This document shows, piece by piece, positions 57,202-64,000 of a stretch of DNA of 64,000 bases; position 1 is the stretch's first letter, and each line of letters starts with the position of its first letter. Under the pieces are notes generated by a model. The model was given only the letters and a program-made list of their open reading frames with translations, was not told the DNA's origin and searched no databases. The position numbers and the translations under genes are program-made. Location of the stretch: positions 434,001 through 498,000 of the forward strand of contig NZ_JARUKW010000001.1 in the NCBI RefSeq assembly GCF_029688845.1, in the 5' to 3' direction. This DNA comes from Natronococcus sp. A-GB1 (lineage in GTDB: Archaea > Halobacteriota > Halobacteria > Halobacteriales > Natrialbaceae).

Positions 57202-58437
57202 CTACTGCTCCACTCGCGTCACGTCCTCGAGGCGCTCCCGACGGCGGACGACGCGGGCCTCGCCGTCCTCGAGTCCCACTTCGGCGGGCCGGGGCTGGGA
57301 GTGGAACTGGCTCGCGAGTTCGTAGCCGTACGAGCCCGCGTTGCCGATCGCGAGGACATCCCCGCGTTCGGGCCGGGCGACCGGGCGGTCGTGGGCGAAG
57401 ACGTCCGCGCTGGTACAGACCGGCCCGCCGACCGTGACGGGGTGGGGATCGCGTTCGGGCGCGCTGACGTTGTACATCGGGTGGTAGGAACCGAACATCG
57501 CCGGGCGGATCAGCGTCGCCAGGCTGGCGTCGATGCCGACGACGGTCGTGTCCGGAGCGTCCTTGATCGTGTTCACCTCGGTCAGGATCAGTCCCGCATC
57601 GGCGACGACGTAGCGCCCGGGCTCGAGTTTTAGCGTCGCCTCCAGTTCGCCCACTGCGTCGCGGACCATATTCGAGGTCTTCTCGAGGTCCAGGGGCTCC
57701 TCGTCCTCGCGGTAGGGAACGCCGTAGCCGCCGCCGACGTCGACGAACTCGAGGTCCTCGTCACCGACCCGGCGAGCCATCTCGCCGACCCGTTCGATGG
57801 CCTGGCAGTGTTCCTCGAGCCCCTCGGTCAGGACGCCGCTGCCGGCGTGGGCATGGAGCCCGACGAGCTTGAACTCCTCGCGGACGCGGTCGGCGACTTC
57901 GGGCACCTGCTCGTAGGAAATCCCGAACTTCGCGTCGGCGCCGGTGGCGACCTTCTCGTGGTGACCCGTCCCGATTCCGGGGTTGATCCGAATGGCGACT
58001 CGGCCGTCGTAGCCCCGCTCGGCGAGTCGGTCGAGCGTGTCGGTCGCGCCGATCGTGATCGTCAGGCCGGGCGCCTCCTCGGCGAGATCCGTGGCGTAGT
58101 CCAGATCGTGATCCGGCGGGTTGACGGCGGTATACTGCAAGGTGTTGGGATCCGCGCCGGCGTCGATCGAGCGCTGGAGCTCCCCCCAGGCCGCACACTC
58201 GATGTCGGCGCCGGCCTCGAGGACGGCCTCGAGGACCGCCTTCCCCGTGTGGGCCTTCGCGGCGTACATGACCTCGGCGTCCGGGAAGGCTTCCGAGAAA
58301 CGGGTGTAGTTCTCCTTGACGCGGTCGAGATCCATCACGTACAGCGGCGTCTCGTACTCGTCGGCGAGACCCTCGAGTCGCTCGTGGTCCCAGTCGGCGA
58401 GCCGGCGAACCGCCGGCGAGTCGGCGAGGTCGGTCAT
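57202..58437 (-). CDS. lysA: Diaminopimelate decarboxylase
   Basis: This encodes 411 residues from the ATG giving MTDLADSPAVRRLADWDHER. The PLP-binding Lys is in DAEVMYAAKAHTGKAVLEAV. Other conserved parts are KFGISYEQVPEVADRV, GLHAHAGSGVLTEGLEEHCQ, VDVGGGYGVPY, the ornithine/DAP decarboxylase motif TVGGPVCTSADVFAHDRPVA, and GNAGSYGYELASQFHSQPRP. It catalyses the last step to lysine and probably acts with DapE nearby. The length is normal. Confidence 0.95.
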   Translation of the reverse strand: MTDLADSPAVRRLADWDHERLEGLADEYETPLYVMDLDRVKENYTRFSEAFPDAEVMYAAKAHTGKAVLEAVLEAGADIECAAWGELQRSIDAGADPNTLQYTAVNPPDHDLDYATDLAEEAPGLTITIGATDTLDRLAERGYDGRVAIRINPGIGTGHHEKVATGADAKFGISYEQVPEVADRVREEFKLVGLHAHAGSGVLTEGLEEHCQAIERVGEMARRVGDEDLEFVDVGGGYGVPYREDEEPLDLEKTSNMVRDAVGELEATLKLEPGRYVVADAGLILTEVNTIKDAPDTTVVGIDASLATLIRPAMFGSYHPMYNVSAPERDPHPVTVGGPVCTSADVFAHDRPVARPERGDVLAIGNAGSYGYELASQFHSQPRPAEVGLEDGEARVVRRRERLEDVTRVEQ

Positions 58438-58565
58438 CGTTCGTCTCGAGTGACCGCGACGAAACAAGGGTTTGGGTTTGCCGTTCTGGTCTCTGCGGGT
58501 GGAAGAAGGATTTCGGTGCTCGAGATGGCGAGTGACCTACCGCTACGTACAGCAACCTCTTTTAT

Positions 58566-58679
58566 CGGGGGCGTCGGCTGGCGTCTACGACGCCAGCCTC
58601 AACCCCCGGCAGAACCCGTCGATGTCGTCAGAGCGCAACACGTTCTGACTGCTAATCAGAACCGCTTCGCGGTTCTGAT
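58566..58679. other. Cluster of three hairpins downstream of a TATA-like box
   Basis: A two-tier hairpin spans 58566-58608: CGGGGG/CCCCCG outside and GGCTGGCGT/ACGCCAGCC inside with a 5-base loop. GTCAGA/TCTGAC (58627-58649) encloses 11 bases. ATCAGAACCGC/GCGGTTCTGAT (58655-58679) is a perfect 11-base-pair stem with a 3-base loop. CTTTTATC precedes the set at 58558-58566 and could promote an untranslated RNA. No coding frame explains the region. Confidence 0.55.
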
Positions 58680-58841
58680 GATGCCAAAAGGCCGCTATCA
58701 CGGGGTTTCTTCCCGCTCCGGCAGTGAACCGTTCGCTTCGCTCACGGATGCTCGGCATTTCCCGCAGTGTTCCATTCGAACTCTCTACGTAACGCCTATC
58801 TAGTTCCAGCACAACCGTACTCGAGAGCCACAGCCGCTACG

Positions 58842-58974
58842 TATAGGGCAAGTAGGTAACGGCACAGCAATCGGTTCCTCTGCTAGCTGTCAAGAACGTC
58901 CTGCTAAATATAGGTCAAGCAGGTACGGAGAGACGATCAATCTCTCCGAGAGCTGTCAAAAGCCGACTGCTGAA
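58842..58974. repeat. Two tandem 66-67-base direct repeats
   Basis: Both units begin with TATAGG-x-CAAG-x-AGGTA-x-CGG and end with AGCTGTCAA-x-A...CTGCT-x-AA (unit 1 58842-58908, unit 2 58909-58974). The middle differs. Unit 2 holds a perfect 8-base-pair hairpin CGGAGAGA/TCTCTCCG. Sequence before 58842 may contain a third, degenerate copy. The conserved ends with variable centre are unusual for a simple slippage repeat. Confidence 0.6.
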
Positions 58975-59026
58975 TGGAGCGGATGAATGCAGCAGCGAGT
59001 TACACGATACCTGCACGGATCGCTGA

Positions 59027-59434
59027 TTATTCACCACTGGCGAAATACAGATAGATCGCACAGACTGCAAGCACCGCTTCAGCAGCTTTTGTGATCACCG
59101 CGAGTGGATTTACATTTCCTTCCATATAGAAGGCTTCCACACCCCATCCTTGGACCGGGAACAGTGCCAGAATCGTTACGATCGCGTATAGAGCCGCGAC
59201 AATGAACAACCACCGTCGCCAGAATCGGGTCACATAAAGAATAGCTCCACCGAGAAAACCGAGACCGTTGAGAATAAAGAGAACAGCGAGTAGCAGGCTC
59301 ATTTCGATCGCGTTCGTCGATGCCACTAGATGTAGTACACCTGTTATGAGTGCCATTACAATGGCGAGATATCCGATAGGGTTTGATGGACGGTTCAAAA
59401 TCGACTCGGGATTGGGTGAACGGTTTGTCCCCAT
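59027..59434 (-). CDS. DUF7475-like four-helix membrane protein
   Basis: This encodes 135 residues from the ATG giving MGTNRSPNPESILNRPSNPI. Four helices are seen: YLAIVMALITGVLHLVAST, LLAVLFILNGLGFLGGAILY, RWLFIVAALYAIVTILALF and AVITKAAEAVLAVCAIYLYF. The order and motifs such as LNGLGFLGG and VEAFYMEGNVNPLAV match haloarchaeal DUF7475 proteins as I recall them. The region has a lower G+C content than its neighbours, which suggests recent transfer. The function is unknown. Two palindromes cover the promoter. Confidence 0.75.
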   Translation of the reverse strand: MGTNRSPNPESILNRPSNPIGYLAIVMALITGVLHLVASTNAIEMSLLLAVLFILNGLGFLGGAILYVTRFWRRWLFIVAALYAIVTILALFPVQGWGVEAFYMEGNVNPLAVITKAAEAVLAVCAIYLYFASGE

Positions 59435-59437
59435 ATT

Positions 59438-59465
59438 CACAATATTGTGCAACCCATTATAATGG
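59438..59465. promoter_or_regulatory. Two 12-base palindromes in the promoter of the DUF7475-like gene
   Basis: CACAATATTGTG (59438-59449) and CCATTATAATGG (59454-59465) are perfect palindromes in the 32 bases before the minus-strand ATG at 59434. The second contains a TATA box about 22-30 bases from the start codon. A dimeric repressor or activator acting here is plausible. Confidence 0.55.
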
Positions 59466-59592
59466 CTTATGGTACAATCAACGAACCACGACAGTGATGA
59501 CCTCGTTTAACGAGATCCGGGAGCACAATCGAAGGAAGCGTACGGCGAGTCGTGGACACAAGGGGTCTCCGCGTCCCCCGGCCGGTTGGTTC

Positions 59593-59730
59593 GTGAGCTT
59601 CGCTCACTCATCCACTGGCAGCGCACGCTCTGCCAGGCCGGTCGCTCGTGTTATCTGCCCACGGGCACGGAGTGCCCGCTCGCACGGTACGCGGGACTAT
59701 CGGTCCCGCGCTACTTGCGAAGACTTCGCA
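59593..59730. other. Array of five short hairpins
   Basis: Five inverted repeats follow each other in 138 bases: GTGAGC/GCTCAC (59593-59607), CTGGCAG/CTGCCAG (59615-59636), GGGCAC/GTGCCC (59663-59677), GCGGGAC/GTCCCGC (59691-59709) and TGCGAAG/CTTCGCA (59716-59730). All stems are perfect. The second aligns with the hairpin at 2207-2226 and its flanks. No gene covers the region, and the reading frames here are arginine-rich and rejected. Confidence 0.6.
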
Positions 59731-59808
59731 CAACGCCGAACGCCGACTCGATGTTCGCTTGTCGCCGCCCAGCGTGTGCCACCACACAGTTGACCGGTCT
59801 TCGGATTC

Positions 59809-60573
59809 CTACTCCGGGAACAGCTCCTCGGTTCGCTCGACGGCGTCGATTCGCTCGAGATCGTCGGGATCGTGCTCGAGCTCCAGTGCCTCGAGGTTCG
59901 CCTCGAGGTGTTCGCGGCTGCTCGCTTTCGGGATCGGGACGACGCCCGCCTTTGCGGCTAACCACGCGAGACAGACTGCCTCGGGGGTGGTCTCGTGGGC
60001 CTCGGCGACGTCGACGATCGCCTCGATCTCGCCCGCGCGGCCGTTCGCCAGCGGCGAGTAGGCGACGAGCGGATAGCCGTGCTTTCGGGCGTGCTCGAGC
60101 AGGTCCCCGGGCTGGAACAGCGGGTGGTACTCGACCTGGTGGGCCGCGATCGGCGCCTCCAGGACGTCGGCGGCGGCCTCGAGTTCCGCTATCGAAAAGT
60201 TGCTCAGACCGACGCCGCCGATCGTTCCCTCCTCGTACAGTTCGTCGAACGCCGATAGCGTCCGCTCGGGCTCGTAGGCTTCGATCGGACGGTGGACGTA
60301 CAGCAGGTCGACGTCCTCGAGGCCGAGTCGCTCGAGGCTCTCCTCGGTCGTCCGGCGAATGGTGTCGGGCGCGAGACTGTCGGCCCACACCTTCGTCGCG
60401 ACGACGACGTCCTCTCGGGGGACCGAACTACGAGCCAGGCCCTCGCCGACGACGGCCTCGTTCCCGTAGATCTGGGCCGTGTCGAGGTGTCTGTAGCCAC
60501 ACTCGAGGGCGGTCGCGACCGTGTCGGGATCCTCGATCCCCATCGTACCGAGTCCGATCGGTGGTAGCTGCAT
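59809..60573 (-). CDS. Aldo/keto reductase
   Basis: This encodes 254 residues from the ATG giving MQLPPIGLGTMGIEDPDTVA; a longer upstream frame is rejected. It has the TIM-barrel AKR fold with the catalytic tetrad in YRHLDTAQIYGNEAVVG (Asp, Tyr), VVATKVW (Lys) and LLYVHRPIEAYEP (His). NADPH-binding features include VVPIPKASSREHLEANLEAL. It is probably an NADPH-dependent aldehyde or ketone reductase. The substrate is unknown. It resembles 2,5-diketo-D-gluconate reductase-type proteins. Confidence 0.92.
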   Translation of the reverse strand: MQLPPIGLGTMGIEDPDTVATALECGYRHLDTAQIYGNEAVVGEGLARSSVPREDVVVATKVWADSLAPDTIRRTTEESLERLGLEDVDLLYVHRPIEAYEPERTLSAFDELYEEGTIGGVGLSNFSIAELEAAADVLEAPIAAHQVEYHPLFQPGDLLEHARKHGYPLVAYSPLANGRAGEIEAIVDVAEAHETTPEAVCLAWLAAKAGVVPIPKASSREHLEANLEALELEHDPDDLERIDAVERTEELFPE

Positions 60574-61178
60574 AGGAGGGGGTTCTCGAGTGGAGCCTAA
60601 GAGCCCTCGTATCGAGGTACGTTGGCTCGATTCCACGCGTCGATAGCACTCTCGTCTCGATCCTCAGCCACCGGTCTAACAAATATAATATTTACACTAG
60701 AATATGATATTTCTCTCCGGAAGGTGAACGAGACTCGTCGGTCCCATTAATCAACCTGCTCTTTAAACAGGCCATTGAACGCCTGAAAAGACCACAAGTG
60801 GGGTTATCGCTATCCAAAGTCGGTTTCCCCGTCTGAGTTCCGTTCCGTACGTTCGGGTAGCCCGTATCTATCGAAAATCGCATTAGAACGGTATTAAAAC
60901 CCGAAATGCTGGTTTCACACTCATATTTGCTCGTCCAGACCGAGCTCGCCCCGGTACTATTTGAAACTGGTAGCTTAGCACTATCATAATATTGTTGTTA
61001 TTAAAGGGTGGATGTCTGGTTCCTTTTGCGGATCCGCGGAGGGGGGAGACCTTCTCCCGACGGGTATCGATACGAGCAGTGTAAGTGTCTCCCTCACTCG
61101 AGATTCAGTCCGTTCTCCTCCCGTTCTCAATTCAATCATCAATCACACATATGTACCGTCGGCACGAACGGCTACCGT
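60574..61178. other. A+T-rich intergenic region without a clear gene
   Basis: The 600 bases between the reductase and amidohydrolase genes are A+T-rich, especially 60680-61000 (TAACAAATATAATATTTACA). Several TATA-like sequences occur. A 63-residue frame on the minus strand at 60692-60883 lacks haloarchaeal acidity and was not called. The region may contain the amidohydrolase promoter with a long leader, or the remains of inserted DNA. No repeat or RNA gene is recognised. Confidence 0.4.
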
Positions 61179-62048
61179 ATGGGCCCGACTATCCCTGCCG
61201 ACGAGCCGCGCGCAATCGACACGCACGCTCACCAGCCGACCAGCGAGTTCCTTCACGACGCCGGCGGGCAGATGATGAAAGATGCCGCCGATCGGTTCGG
61301 TGCCGATCTCGAGACAGATACCTACGAGAACATGATCGAGCAATACCACGAGGCCGGCGTGGGTCGGGCCGTGTTGCTCGGCTGGGACGCGGAGACGAAC
61401 ACGGGGAATCCACCCGTTCCCAACGACTACGTCGCCGAGGTTCGCGACGAGTACTCGGACTTCTTCATCGGGTTTGGTTCGGTCGATCCGCTCAAAGACG
61501 ACTGTGTCGAGGAGGCGATCCGCTGCGTCGAGGACCTCGACCTGAGCGGGTTCAAGTTCCAGCAGATCGCACAGGGGTTCGATCCCTCCGCTCCCGAACA
61601 CGAAGAGCTGTGGGCGACGATCGAGGATCTGGACGTTCCTGTCGTCTTCCACGGCGGAAACTCCACGCTCGGCGCGTGCTCGCCGGGTGGTCGCGGACTG
61701 AAGATCAAGTACGGCAACCCGATGCTGATCGACGACGTCGCCGCGAACTACCCCGACCTCCAGATCCTCATCGCCCACCCTGCCTACCCCTGGGAAAAAG
61801 AACAGCTCGCGATTTGCCAGCAGAAGGGTAACGTCTACATGGATCTCTCCGGGTGGATGCCGAAGTACATCGACGACCAGGTGCTCCACTACGCCAAAAC
61901 CCTCCTCTCCGAGAAAGTGATGTTCGGGACTGATTATCCCATGCTCGAGCCGGGACGCTGGCTCGAGCAGTTCGCAGAGTTGGGGTTCGACGAGGAGCTA
62001 CAGCGACGAATCCTCTGGGAGAACGCCGAAGAGTTCCTCGAACTGTAA
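61179..62048 (+). CDS. Amidohydrolase-family (amidohydrolase 2) enzyme
   Basis: The protein has 289 residues from the ATG at 61179 (MGPTIPADEPRAIDTHAHQP); the in-frame sequence before it is not family-like. Metal ligands of the TIM barrel are seen in AIDTHAHQPTSEFLHDAGGQ (HxH), LDVPVVFHGGNST (His), LQILIAHPAYPWEKEQ (His) and VMFGTDYPMLEPGRW (Asp). The family includes decarboxylases of aromatic acids and related hydrolases. The adjacent MaoC and CoA-ester genes suggest a catabolic setting, but the substrate is unknown. Confidence 0.88.
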   Translation: MGPTIPADEPRAIDTHAHQPTSEFLHDAGGQMMKDAADRFGADLETDTYENMIEQYHEAGVGRAVLLGWDAETNTGNPPVPNDYVAEVRDEYSDFFIGFGSVDPLKDDCVEEAIRCVEDLDLSGFKFQQIAQGFDPSAPEHEELWATIEDLDVPVVFHGGNSTLGACSPGGRGLKIKYGNPMLIDDVAANYPDLQILIAHPAYPWEKEQLAICQQKGNVYMDLSGWMPKYIDDQVLHYAKTLLSEKVMFGTDYPMLEPGRWLEQFAELGFDEELQRRILWENAEEFLEL

Positions 62049-62129
62049 TCCACCTTCGGTGGCGTCTCTTGAGTCCCCGTCTCGAAACCGGTTACACGCG
62101 ACCGAGAGGGCGGCTGGACGTCCTCGCCG

Positions 62130-62588
62130 TTACTCCTTGCGCTTGATCAGGAACTTCATGTCGCCCTCGAGGACGACGGTGTCGTCCTGGTTGGTCATCA
62201 CCGTATCGAGGACGACGATGCCGGCGTCGTCGTGGTCGACGTCTTTCTTCTCGGTGACCTCGATGTCGAGCGAGAGCGTGTCGCCGATGTAGACCGGGTT
62301 CGGGAGGTCCATGTAGTTCATCCCGAGGAACGCGTACGCCGTGCGCTCGACGATACCGGTGCGGTAGACGAAGCCCGTCGCCTGAACGAACGTCATCGGG
62401 CCGTGAGCGATCCGGCCGTCGAACGGTCCCTCCTCCGCGTACTCCTTGTTGGTGTGCAGTTCCGTCCAGTCGCCGGCGAGCGCCGAGTGCATCATGAAAT
62501 CGGATTCCGTCACGGTTCGACCGACGCTTTCGAACTCCTGGCCCTCTTCGAACTCCTCGAAGTGGTGTGGCTCGTAACTGTATGCCAT
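62130..62588 (-). CDS. MaoC-like (R)-specific enoyl-CoA hydratase
   Basis: This encodes 152 residues with a hot-dog fold. The catalytic Asp-His pair lies in MHSALAGDWTELHTNKEYAE, with FDGRIAHGPMTFVQATGFVY next. Then come MNYMDLPNPVYIGDTLSLDI and DTVMTNQDDTVVLEGDM. MaoC proteins hydrate trans-enoyl-CoA to (R)-3-hydroxyacyl-CoA, or dehydrate the reverse way, and can supply polyhydroxyalkanoate monomers. It shares orientation with the enoyl-CoA hydratase and dehydrogenase genes upstream. Confidence 0.9.
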   Translation of the reverse strand: MAYSYEPHHFEEFEEGQEFESVGRTVTESDFMMHSALAGDWTELHTNKEYAEEGPFDGRIAHGPMTFVQATGFVYRTGIVERTAYAFLGMNYMDLPNPVYIGDTLSLDIEVTEKKDVDHDDAGIVVLDTVMTNQDDTVVLEGDMKFLIKRKE

Positions 62589-62726
62589 GGTCTGTTGTTC
62601 ATGAAAGTGTAATATATACGTTTTCCTTCGAGCGCCAGTTCGTCCGCGAGGTATCGCCAGCTTACCGTCCGTTCCGCCGCCGAACAGTCTCGGCCGAGTC
62701 GGGCTGAATCGGCCAGAATCAAGACG

Positions 62727-63572
62727 TTATCGACCGTTCCACTCGGGATCGCGATCCTCGAAGAAGGCGTCGATCCCCTCGTCTTTGTCCTCGGTAGCGA
62801 ACAGCTGGGCGAACAGCTCCGCCTCGTACTCGATTCCCTGCTCGAGATCCATCCGCGAGGCCGCCTTCACCGACTGCTTCGCGAACTCGAGGGCGACGGG
62901 GCTCTTCGAGGCCATCGACTCGGCAAGGTCGTAGACCTCTCCGTCGAGCGCCTCCGAATCCGCACAGACCCCGTCGACGAGACCGATCTCGTGGGCCTCC
63001 TCGGCGTCGATCAGTTCGCCCGAGAGGATCAGCCGCATCGCCTGTCCTTCGCCGACGAGGCGGGGGAGGCGCTGCGTGCCGCCGCCGCCGGGCATAATCC
63101 CGAGATTGATCTCGGGCTGGCCGATCTTCGCGCGCTCGTGGGCGATGCGGACGTCACAGGCCTGGGCAAGTTCGCAACCACCGCCTAGCGCGTGCCCGTT
63201 GAGTCGACCGATAACGGGCTGGGGCAGGTCGTCGACGACCTCGTACACCCGCGGTCGGCTCGAGGCCTCGCGCTGGTCCAGAGCGCTCCGGTCGCGGAAC
63301 TCGCCGACGTCGGCGCCGGCGACGAACGCCTTGGCCTCGTCCGCGCCGGTGAGGACGACGACCCGGACGTCGCTGTCGGCGACCGCCGCGAGAACGTCCT
63401 TCAGTTCAGCCCGGACCTGTGCGTTCAGCGCGTTTCGCGCATCTGGTCGATCGAGAGTGACCGTCGCGACGCCGGGAACGCGGTCGCCGACGCTGGCGTG
63501 GACCGTTTCGCAGTCCGCGGCGGCTTCGTCGATCGCCTCGGTCCCCTCGACGGGGCTCCCGGGAAGGCTCAT
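62727..63572 (-). CDS. Enoyl-CoA hydratase/isomerase
   Basis: This encodes 281 residues of the crotonase fold: ATVTLDRPDARNALNAQVRA, VVLTGADEAKAFVAGADVGE and the oxyanion hole NGHALGGGCELAQACDVRIA. The catalytic Glu pair corresponds to GGCELAQAC and GQPEINLGIMPGGGGTQRLP. It hydrates enoyl-CoA in beta-oxidation or related breakdown. The start overlaps the stop of the 3-hydroxyacyl-CoA dehydrogenase gene by four bases (ATGA, 63569-63572), so the two are translationally coupled. Confidence 0.93.
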   Translation of the reverse strand: MSLPGSPVEGTEAIDEAAADCETVHASVGDRVPGVATVTLDRPDARNALNAQVRAELKDVLAAVADSDVRVVVLTGADEAKAFVAGADVGEFRDRSALDQREASSRPRVYEVVDDLPQPVIGRLNGHALGGGCELAQACDVRIAHERAKIGQPEINLGIMPGGGGTQRLPRLVGEGQAMRLILSGELIDAEEAHEIGLVDGVCADSEALDGEVYDLAESMASKSPVALEFAKQSVKAASRMDLEQGIEYEAELFAQLFATEDKDEGIDAFFEDRDPEWNGR

Positions 63573-64000
63573 TCGTCCACCTCCCCGCTGACGCCGACGA
63601 TCTCCCCGTCCTCCCAGACGTAGAACCCTTCGCCGGTCTTCTTGCCCAGCTTGCCCGCGCGGACCTTCCGCTTGAGCGCCTGGGGCGGTCGGAACCGCTC
63701 GCCGAGTTCCTCGCGGAGGTACTCGAGGATGTCGAGGCGAACGTCGAGCCCAACGACGTCGCCGAGTTCGATCGGTCCCATCGGGTGGTTGTAGCCGAGT
63801 TCCATCGCGGCGTCGATGTCCCGCGGGTCGGCGACGCCCTCCTCGACCATCCGGACCGCCTCGACACCGAGCGCGACGCCGAGTCGCGAAGAGGCAAAGC
63901 CGGGCGAGTCGGTGACCTCAACCGGCGTCTTCCCGATGTCCTCGACGAACTCGTGAGCGAACTCGAGGGTCTCCTCGCTGGTCTGTTCGGCGACGACGAT
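63569..64000 (-). CDS. 3-hydroxyacyl-CoA dehydrogenase, C-terminal part only
   Basis: The frame is open from the right edge of the window, giving 143 visible residues. FVEDIGKTPVEVTDSPGFAS, EAVRMVEEGVADPRDIDAAM and GYNHPMGPIELGDVVGLDVR are the C-terminal dimerisation domain of NAD-dependent 3-hydroxybutyryl/3-hydroxyacyl-CoA dehydrogenases. The end GKLGKKTGEGFYVWEDGEI is typical. The Rossmann domain lies outside the window. It is coupled to the enoyl-CoA hydratase, forming two successive steps of beta-oxidation. Confidence 0.93.
   Translation of the reverse strand: MVVAEQTSEETLEFAHEFVEDIGKTPVEVTDSPGFASSRLGVALGVEAVRMVEEGVADPRDIDAAMELGYNHPMGPIELGDVVGLDVRLDILEYLREELGERFRPPQALKRKVRAGKLGKKTGEGFYVWEDGEIVGVSGEVDE

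Noticed and set aside
58566-59730. Insertion sequence or MITE flanking the DUF7475-like gene
   Set aside because: Hairpins and direct repeats are present, but I found no transposase, no matched terminal inverted repeats at both ends and no target-site duplication. They are kept as unexplained repeats.
59586-60575. 329-residue arginine-rich frame across the hairpin array
   Set aside because: It is antisense to the aldo/keto reductase gene, very basic, and contains the palindromes, so it is a compositional artefact.
60692-60883. 63-residue minus-strand frame in A+T-rich DNA, possible transposase remnant
   Set aside because: It has no catalytic or DNA-binding motif and no terminal inverted repeats or target duplication.

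Overview
The window is haloarchaeal chromosomal DNA. The evidence is high G+C, strongly acidic predicted proteins, promoters with a TATA-like box about 25 bases before leaderless ATG/GTG starts, euryarchaeal tRNA-modification genes (archaeosine, Pus10, TrmY), Tat-type signal peptides and a PGF-CTERM tail. The HTH_10 (bacterio-opsin activator type), HalOD1 and DUF7344 regulators also fit. A member of the Natrialbales is plausible but was not tested. Gene order is mostly that of a housekeeping chromosome. I see no complete insertion sequence, prophage, rRNA gene or CRISPR array.

Layout. 0-9 kb: a truncated HTH_10 regulator, a luciferase-like oxidoreductase, a secreted beta-propeller protein with an acidic stalk and PGF-CTERM anchor, and the archaeosine genes arcS and tgtA. 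9.3-12.1 kb: a tandem pair of secreted, extremely acidic repeat proteins that I do not recognise, the most unusual coding feature here. 12-19.5 kb: NUDIX, PadR, an internally duplicated protein, a PNPOx-fold protein, tRNA-Pro(CGG), trmY, zinc-finger and DUF7511 small proteins, an HtrA lipoprotein and pus10. 19.5-31 kb: an S9 peptidase, rnhB, a frameshifted membrane fragment, secD/secF, several haloarchaeal orphan families, pgi, an HTH_10 regulator, a CPBP protease, nob1 and a PRC-barrel protein. 31-46 kb: infB, a small regulator cluster, the overlapping pyrG-guaAb-DUF7126 operon, 5-FCL with moaB, an alcohol dehydrogenase, a Tat-exported CAP protein, idi, a lipid kinase and a PHP protein. 46-58 kb: an Lrp regulator divergent from carA with two matching palindromic sites, a universal stress protein, a purN-purH fusion divergent from purB, a LOV-domain histidine kinase, and dapE and lysA of the diaminopimelate route to lysine. 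58-64 kb: a lower-G+C, hairpin-rich stretch with a small membrane protein, then an aldo/keto reductase, an amidohydrolase, MaoC, enoyl-CoA hydratase and a truncated 3-hydroxyacyl-CoA dehydrogenase.

How genes work together. ArcS and TgtA modify G15 of tRNA, while Pus10 and TrmY act on position 54. Both sites lie in the tRNA elbow, and all four genes fall within 15 kb together with a tRNA-Pro gene. Nob1 (18S/16S rRNA 3' end maturation) and aIF5B (subunit joining) are divergent neighbours. PyrG, GuaAb, CarA, PurNH and PurB give a strong nucleotide-synthesis theme. The last three genes form a beta-oxidation-like set.

The best candidates for something undescribed are three. First, the acidic pentad-repeat protein pair at 9.3-12.1 kb, with its duplicated promoter. 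Second, arrays of short perfect hairpins in intergenic DNA at 2.2, 58.6 and 59.6 kb, two of which share a 28-base element with one compensatory base-pair change. Third, a 67-base tandem direct repeat at 58.84-58.97 kb.
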